Shown here: positions 57,761-64,000 of the stretch, piece after piece | How the letters are laid out: each line of letters opens with the position of its first letter | How positions within the stretch are numbered: the stretch's first letter is position 1 | NCBI GenBank assembly: GCA_963920525.1 | Contig: OY986437.1 | Span: 97,775,175-97,839,174 of the forward strand | Reading direction: 5' to 3' | Source of the DNA: Dichetophora obliterata | Taxonomy: Eukaryota > Arthropoda > Insecta > Diptera > Sciomyzidae | Length of the DNA stretch: 64,000 nucleotides | Notes under the pieces: generated by a model | The model's database searches: none | What the model was told of the DNA's origin: nothing | The model's input: only the letters and a program-made list of their open reading frames with translations | Program-made: the position numbers and the translations under genes

Positions 57761-57879
57761 ACTACGTTTATTATCATTTAAACTTGTATCACTTTATAAA
57801 AAACACCCATGATATTTTAAGAAAAAAGTTAGCTTAGCTTGGTTTTCATTCTAGCTTACTACTTGATCATATTTGAATA

Positions 57880-59220
57880 ATAGAATAAGTCATGTTCGTA
57901 TTGAAAATATAATTTCAAGGCCATTTGCTGCTTCTTCTGGGGTTCCTCAGGGAAGTATTTTAGGTCCACTACTTTTTGTTTTGTTTATAAATGATATAGC
58001 ACTAAAAATAAAAAATGCCCAATGTCTTTTATAAGCGGTTGATTTAAATATTTTCAAAAATTTTTTGTTTATAAATGATATAGTATTAAAAATAAAAAAT
58101 GCCCAATGTCTTTTAAAAGCGGATGATTTAAAAATTTTCAAAAAATTAGTACTTTGACTGATTCATCGTTATCGCAAGCTAGTTTAAATAGTATTACCAC
58201 TTGGAGTTCTCAAAATAATCTATATCTTAACTATGAAAAATGTATGGTTGCTACTTATACGAAGTCGTTGGATCCCTTAAAAACATTGTACCACTTGAAT
58301 GGTTAACCTTTGAAATTTGTTAGTGAAATTAGTGATCTTGGGGCATTTTTCGACTCTAGATTTACTTTCATAAGGCATCTTAACTACATAATTGCTAAAG
58401 CATATCACGGAGAAAACTGTTTGCTAAATTTGTATTGTGGTCAAGCAAAACTTGCGCTTGATTCTCAGCCACTTCAAAATTATGCTAAATTTCAACAAAA
58501 ACTTATCAAAATTTGCTATTTCATTTTATAATAACTAAGCAAATATTTGCTTGAATTAAGTAAAAATTTGCTTTTCAGTTTATATTAACTTTGCAAAATT
58601 TTGCTTGAATTTAATCAAAATTTTGCTTTTTTGTAAATAAACGAGGAGTGATTGCAATTTAGCATCTTTTACTAAAATCACATTGTGATTGAGCAAAGTT
58701 TTGCTGATGTCCTTTTAAGCAAAACATTTGCTTGATTCAAGCAAATTAATTTTCTCCGTGATTCATTACTTGTATAAGTTAGACGTAATGGTTCAAATTT
58801 TAAGGACGCTCTAACTTTGAAAAGTCTCTATACTTCTATAGTTCGATCAAAGCTAGAATATGCCTCCTTGGTTTGGAATCCTTTTTATGCGACTCACACA
58901 TTACGGCTTGTACGAATACAAAAAGCTTTCACAGAGTTTGTTTTTAGAGCCAATGCCGTCATATAATGAACGGTGCAATCTTATTAAACTAAAAACTCTT
59001 CAGAAAAGAAGAATAATTCTATCTCTAACGTTTATATTTGACATTGTAGTGGGTACGGTTGACTGCCCTAATTTACTAGAATTAATAAATTTTAACGTTC
59101 CTCTTATAACCCTACGGAACTTTGAAGTGTTTTATTTGGGAATGTGTCACCTATGTTTAGAGCTATGCTTGAGTTTAACAATTGTATGCAACATTGCGAT
59201 ATAGATTTTGTGAATTCGAA
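57880..59220 (+). pseudogene. Non-LTR retrotransposon RT remnant
   Basis: It begins in the RT domain: SSGVPQGSILGPLLFVLFIN, then ADDLKIFKK, WSSQNNLYLNYEKC, KFVSEISDLGAFFDSRFTFI. A MITE interrupts it at 58406-58760, and it resumes FKDALTLKSLYTSIVRSKLE, YASLVWNPFYATHTLRL, and after a frameshift PSYNERCNLIKLKTLQKRRI to about 59140. There are several stops. An in-frame 84-bp tandem duplication (57982-58065 and 58066-58149) doubles the FINDI...ADD segment. The type resembles Jockey-group elements; clade not certain. Confidence 0.8.
58406..58760. mobile_element. CACGGAG MITE, second copy
   Basis: 355 bp, ends CACGGAGAAAACTGTTTGCT and TTTTCTCCGTG, flanked by AT on both sides. The terminal 35 bp and the AGCAAA-palindrome part match 28575-30326. 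The clean LINE reading on both sides proves insertion. Confidence 0.9.
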
Positions 59221-62200
59221 AGAGTCGCTAAAGCACTCTCTAAATAATTATTATTGAAATTTTTTATTTTATAAATATCTTTAAATAAATTTTCTTTTGA
59301 ATGTTATAAACTATTATCTAGTATATAATCCAGTAAAGTGATTGTATTATTTTTATTGTCTGTAAGAACCTTTGTTCATGTAAAAAAAAATTATAATAAA
59401 AAAAAATTAAAAAAAAATAAAAAAATACAAAATTTTCATGCAAAAGGCTTATTTGGTTTTTTGCAATTTTCCTAATTTTGCATAAAACCTTTCCAATTTT
59501 TCTTTTTATACAAACCTTGTGCTTACAATAAGGAACACAACAATAAGAAAATCAACTAAATTGGTCGAACCATTCTCAAGTGATGAAACGTCACGGCAAT
59601 TGATTTTTATGTACATAGAAGATTCGAAAAACTTTCAAATCGCCAGTTATAAATTGAATAGGGTACTTCATATCTCCTTCTGTTGCCTAATTAGTATAAC
59701 ACATTAACCCGAATCACCCTGAGTACATTTTTTTAAAAATTTTCAAAATGACCTGTTTACGCAAATATAAAGTGGTTCAAACTAAAATTTCGGGTATTTC
59801 GAGTTAAAGGGGAAAATAGCAAAAAATTCGAAAAATACTTGACGTCTTTGTCGCTGATCTTTATTGGCTTCTTGCTGAGAAATAAATTTGATCACTTCAA
59901 TCATTTAAGTAAAAAATGTTTGCATAAATCGAAATAAATGTGTAAAAATGACTTTTAAATAAAGACCACCAAAAATTTTGTTAAAACTATTTTCTAGCAA
60001 AAAATATAATTTCCTCAGAATCAGCAACCAATTTTACGTTAAGAAAGTATATATTATTTTTTTTCGTTTTAAACTAACGGTGTACTTAATAGATAAATAG
60101 GTGATCGCAACGTTCAAATTTAAAAAAAAAAATCTCTATTTCGCGACTCCGACGTGATCATGAGGTCCGACCACTTACAGATGTCCACAATCATGATTTT
60201 TTGGAAATATTCTAGACAATTTTTTTATGCTATTTTGCTTAATTTTATCAAACCATGTTAGTTTCCGAAAGAAAGATTCAATAAATAATAATAATAAATA
60301 CCAATGAAAAAAATACTTGTAGCCGATATAAATTCATAACTATTTACATGAACAAATGACCGGAAATGTCTTTGAATAAATTGATCAAAATTTAATTAAT
60401 ATTAAATATTTAACTAAACGTAGCACCAATAGGTTATTTTATTTTAATTTGCTTGCCAATTGTGCTAAGAGTATATTTAAATTGTGTTATCTTAAAGGTA
60501 TGTTAAGAAATATCTACGAAAACCCTGAATTTCTTGAGAAAATCACAAATTTAAATACTTGAATCTTTTACCATAAAAGTATTTAAGCTGGAATTGACAT
60601 TTAAAGTGTTTGAGGGAAAAATATTACAAAATTTGTTGAATATGCATCAAAAACTTTAGATTACCTTAAAAACCCAAAACATTAAAAGCCTATAATTGGT
60701 TACACCAACTCTTATATATATATACAAATATTTATTACTGAGCACGAAATAAATTGTTGCAAGCCCAAAAATTTGCATAGCAAACTATACTGCAAACAGC
60801 CCAATTACGAAAATTTGCTCGTTACAGCAGCAAATGGAGCTAAATAAATTTAACATCGAAATCAAATAAGTAACATACAGTCTCACATACATATACACAG
60901 CACTTGCCTTCTGTGACCTACGGCAGTTCTCCGTAAATTTCCTTTCAGCTAACGACCTCAACTACTACCGTTTGGCTTTCAAAAAGTAAATTCATTCAAG
61001 CAGAATATTGCATTTTCTATTTCATTGCCTTCCTTCAACTGATATCAGTTTCAACAATTGCAAATGCTACCCTAGCACTCAAGTAAAACACCTTCCCATA
61101 CCGTATATTAGCTCAGTCACTTTTCTTTTGAACCTATTTTGCACAGTCAGCTTCTCTGTGTCGCCCAAATGCGACTCATGTCACACTGCCGCTATTACAA
61201 CATCTCCTGATGTGTCTGTCCTTCCTTGGGCAATAACATCAAATTGATGAAAATTTAATGACCTCTTCTGTTTTCGGCACACAGCATCTGTAGTCTACCT
61301 GCAGTTTTTATCGTATGCCTGAGGCTGCATTTTGCAGTGTTGTAACTGGTCGATTTTGCTGTCAATATTGAAATTAGGTGCCGAGCAGCATTCGTAGAAA
61401 ACGTTATTAAAGCTGCAGTGAAAGTCCTCTGGATATAATGTGCAACTGTTTAAACATTTTCAGAATTCTGAGTGAGGTTCATGTTAGCATAACTTATTTT
61501 TTGAGTTGCTTCTGAAATTGAATAATTGACTTATTTACCAATTAAAGAAGTGCAGATTCAAAGTAGTTTTAGAGTATGTTGCTTACAGTTAAGCAACGAA
61601 TTATCTTGCACATGCCAATTTTATTTAATCGTAGCTTATAAACCAATCAAAATAGCAAAGTATAGAAACAAATTTGTGTAAAATCTGAACTCAGAGAGCT
61701 TATAAAGAAATGCAAAATCCATTGCAATAACGACTTGCGGTGCTTCGTTAATGTCTCTACGAAGCAACATTACGAGATTCTTCTCTGACATGAACAGCCT
61801 CGTTCTTTTAAATGAAAACAATTATTAAAAAAAATAATTTAATTCTTCATAGGCTGAAATGCTCATAATTAAAATCATGTAAAATCAAAGAATAGATCAC
61901 AATTAATTATCAAAATAAGTTTTCTATGGTGGCGCGAGGCCAAAACTAAGTATAATTTAACAAATGTTAAATTAGTTAAAAAATTTGAGTTTTCTAGCTG
62001 AAGCGTAAAACTCTAGTTACAATCATTTTGTGAATTTCGGCATACTCGTAGAACTTCAAAGAAGAAGAGTCAAAAAAGAAGGTGCATCTAAAAAACGGAC
62101 ACAATCCCTGGTAGAGTTTTAAGCTTTCATTAACATGAACTTAACGCGCATCTGTCAATTTGACATAATTTGCGAATAAATTTTGAAACAACGCTCCCAA

Positions 62201-62464
62201 TGTTAAGGCAAATCTAAAACCAAACTGGATATAATGCAGGGCTCGGCATTCTAACACAGTCACATTTTATTTTGTTTTGTTAGTATTGGTGCATTCTCTA
62301 GCAGCGCATACTGATCGAAATAGTTGTCACAATTATCAAGATTTGCAAGTTTGTATGTTTATACCTCAACACATACTTTAATATGTGTTTATTATTTATT
62401 TTTAGCCATTGGTATTGTTCACTATTTTTTCTGTCATTATTGCTCCAAAAATTTATTTCTTCTC
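59221..62464. other. AT-rich non-coding DNA
   Basis: Contains the MITE at 59704-59807 and the dispersed repeat at about 61850-61945 (minus copy of 1019-1112). The open frames 61008-61247 (plus) and 61636-61821 (minus) have no recognised domain. Confidence 0.45.
59704..59807. mobile_element. TTAA MITE, copy 3, shortened
   Basis: 104 bp between TTAA sites. CCCGAATCACCCTGAG at the left matches the right end of copy 2, so it is inverted. It has an internal deletion and a decayed right end. Confidence 0.8.
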
Positions 62465-64000
62465 ACTTACTTACTTACTTAGTTGGCGCTACAACCGTAT
62501 GTCGGTCTTGGCCTCATCTAAGAATTTGCGCCAGCCATTTCTGTCTTTCACTTGCTGGCGCCAGTTGGAAACGCCAAGCTTCGTCAGGTTGTCCTCTACT
62601 TGGTCTTTCCAACGAAGATGCGGTCGTCCTCTTCTGCGTTGACCGCCGCTGGGTACCGAATCGAATGTTTTCTTCACTGGAGCATCGTCTTTCATGCGCT
62701 GAACATGACCAAGCCAGCGAAGCCACTCGATTTTAATGCGCTTGACTATGTCGATGTCAGCGTACAGCTCATACAGTTCATCATTCCACCGTATTCGGTA
62801 CTCGCCATTGATGCAGATTGGTCCGTAGATCTTACGAAGAATCTTTCTCTCGAATGCTCCTAAAGTCTTTTCATCTAAACTGCTCAGCGTCCAGGTTTGT
62901 GATACATAAAGTAGGACGGGCACGATGAGCGATTTATAGAGCGTGATTTTAGTTCGTCGAGAGAGGGCTCTGCTTCTCAATTGCCTACTGAGCCCAAAGT
63001 AACACCTGTTAGCAAGAGTTATTCTTCGTTTGATCTCAATGCTGATGTCGTTGGTTGAATTAATGCTGGATCCCAGATAAACGAAGTTCTTCACAACCTC
63101 GAATGAGGTATTGTCAACGGTAACGTGGGTTCCAAGACGCTGGGACTGTTTGTTTGTTGACACTTAGTATTTCGTCTTATCTGCATTCACTGCCAGACCC
63201 ATTCGACTTGACTCTCTTTCTAATCTGGAAAATACTGCACTGACTTCGCGCGTATTATGGTCAATGATATCGATGTCATCAGCATACGCAAGCAGCATAA
63301 CACTCTTGTAGAATATTGTGCCACTACTTCTCAGATCATCTTCATCTTCATCAGCTCGGATGATCTTCTCCATTATTAGGTTGAAAAAGTCGTACGATAA
63401 GGAATCACCTTGTCTGAAACCTCGTTTGGTAACAAATGGTGGGGAGAGGTCCTTCCCGATTTTAACTGCGCTGCTGGTGTTGCTCAGTGTCATCCTGCAA
63501 AGTCGTATTAGTTTTGCAGGAATACCAAATTCAGACATGGTGGAGTACAGGTGCTTCCTTATTGGGCTGTCGAAGGCGGCTTTGTAGTCGACAAAAAAAT
63601 GGTGGGTGTCGACTTGTTTTTCTTGAGTCTTCTCCAAGATTTGTCGTAGCGTGAAAATCTGGTCGATGGTGGACTTTCCAGGTCTGAAGCCACACTGATA
63701 AGGTCCGATCAGTTCGTTTACAATGGGATTCAATCTTTCACATAAAACGCTCGAAAGGACCTTATATGCGATATAAAGAAGGCTTATCCCACGGTAATTG
63801 GCACAGATAGTGGGATCGCATTTCTTGTGGATTGGGCAGAGCACACTGAGATTCCAATCGTTCGGAATGCATTCTTCCGACCATATTCTGCATAGAAGCT
63901 CGTGAATGCATTTAAGTAGAGCTTCGCCTCCGTTTTTAAACAGCTCAGCAGGTAAGCCATCAGCTCTCACGGCTTTGTTATTTTTAAGCCGAGCTATAGC
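62465..64000 (-). mobile_element. RTE-like LINE, 3' part, cut by the window end
   Basis: The minus-strand ORF pieces 63164-64000 and 62489-63163 make the RT and C-terminal region. The 3' end is a short AAGT/TTAC-type tandem tail (62468-62481) a few bases past the stop, as is usual for RTE-group elements. The endonuclease part lies outside the window. Confidence 0.85.
62489..64000 (-). pseudogene. RTE-like reverse transcriptase with one stop
   Basis: RT blocks in order: DGLPAELFKNGG, NDWNLSVLCPIHKK, NYRGISLLYIAYKVLS, YQCGFRPGKSTIDQIF, HHFFVDYKAAFDS (motif A), RGFRQGDSLS, LLAYADDIDII (motif C catalytic Asp pair), GLAVNADKTKY. One TAA (63164-63166) interrupts the frame; beyond it the same frame runs on: VKNFVYLGSSINS, IKRRITLANRCYFGLSRQL, FERKILRKIYGP, EWLRWLGHVQRM, GRPHLRWKDQVEDNL, to the natural stop at 62489. 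Apart from that stop the visible part is intact, so the copy is fairly young. Confidence 0.9.

Larger units (their letters stand above)
49996..57812 (+). mobile_element. rosa-type mariner (DD41D) split by nested insertions
   Basis: Imperfect inverted ends GGGTGCTTTTTATAGAGTGA and TCACTTTATAAAAAACACCC, TA beside each. The transposase gene is split after LNG (50608) and resumes at 56689. Everything between 50611 and 56688 is one inserted element that itself carries two more. A further double insertion lies in its 3' tail (57327-57760). Without the inserts the mariner would be about 1.3 kb, the normal size. Confidence 0.88.

Noticed and set aside
62383..62863. Plus-strand frames at the window end, also 63318-63587
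   Set aside because: Antisense of the RTE-like LINE coding region.

Overview
The window looks like intergenic, repeat-rich DNA from a fly (Diptera, probably a higher fly). The reasons are the very AT-rich background, short introns of about 50 to 60 nt, and a typical fly set of transposable elements: Ty3/Gypsy, RTE-like and other non-LTR elements, Penelope, Helitrons, rosa-type mariner, PIF/Harbinger, hAT and many MITEs. I recognise no conserved host housekeeping gene, no rRNA or functional tRNA gene, no CRISPR array and nothing bacterial. Almost every recognisable coding stretch is transposon-derived, and most carry stops, frameshifts or deletions.

Layout. 1-1418: AT-rich DNA with a fragment of a MITE (575-790). 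1419-6848: a nearly intact Ty3/Gypsy retrotransposon with 5-bp target duplication, PBS, PPT, a gag-pol -1 slippery heptamer, and one in-frame stop each in gag and pol. 6849-13957: MITEs and foldbacks (7199-7503, 8303-8460), a TA-flanked element (9483-10265), a tRNA-derived SINE-like sequence (about 10545-10690), a 240-bp tandem repeat (11340-11995) and a hAT C-terminal relic (12919-13239). 13958-14858, 20833-21141 and 39075-42182 are three members of one divergent hAT-like group with very long terminal inverted repeats. 15545-16403: two Penelope 3' ends in an almost perfect inverted pair, each with a hammerhead-like motif. 17432-20792: Gypsy integrase fragments. 22387-22809: LINE tail. 24172-25219: a three-exon coding unit with matching splice phases. 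28575-30326: a TIR element with a palindrome array and a tRNA-like stretch. 30770-32815: a Helitron whose Rep domain is deleted. 37812-38410: another Helitron piece. 42903-45296: a Harbinger element with HARBI1-like and Myb-like genes. 49996-57812: a rosa mariner split by a multi-level nest of other transposons. 57880-59220: a broken LINE with a nested MITE. 62465-64000: the 3' part of an RTE-like LINE that runs off the window.

The strongest candidates for something little described are: (1) the long-TIR, 8-bp-TSD hAT-like group, in which a coding copy, a deletion derivative and a pure MITE lie within 30 kb; (2) the nest inside the rosa mariner, including a 175-bp insert with a 14-bp duplication and a 3' end resembling the 28S rRNA R1 target; and (3) the head-to-head Penelope pair with hammerhead-like motifs. 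All assignments come from reading the sequence and from remembered family features; no search was run.
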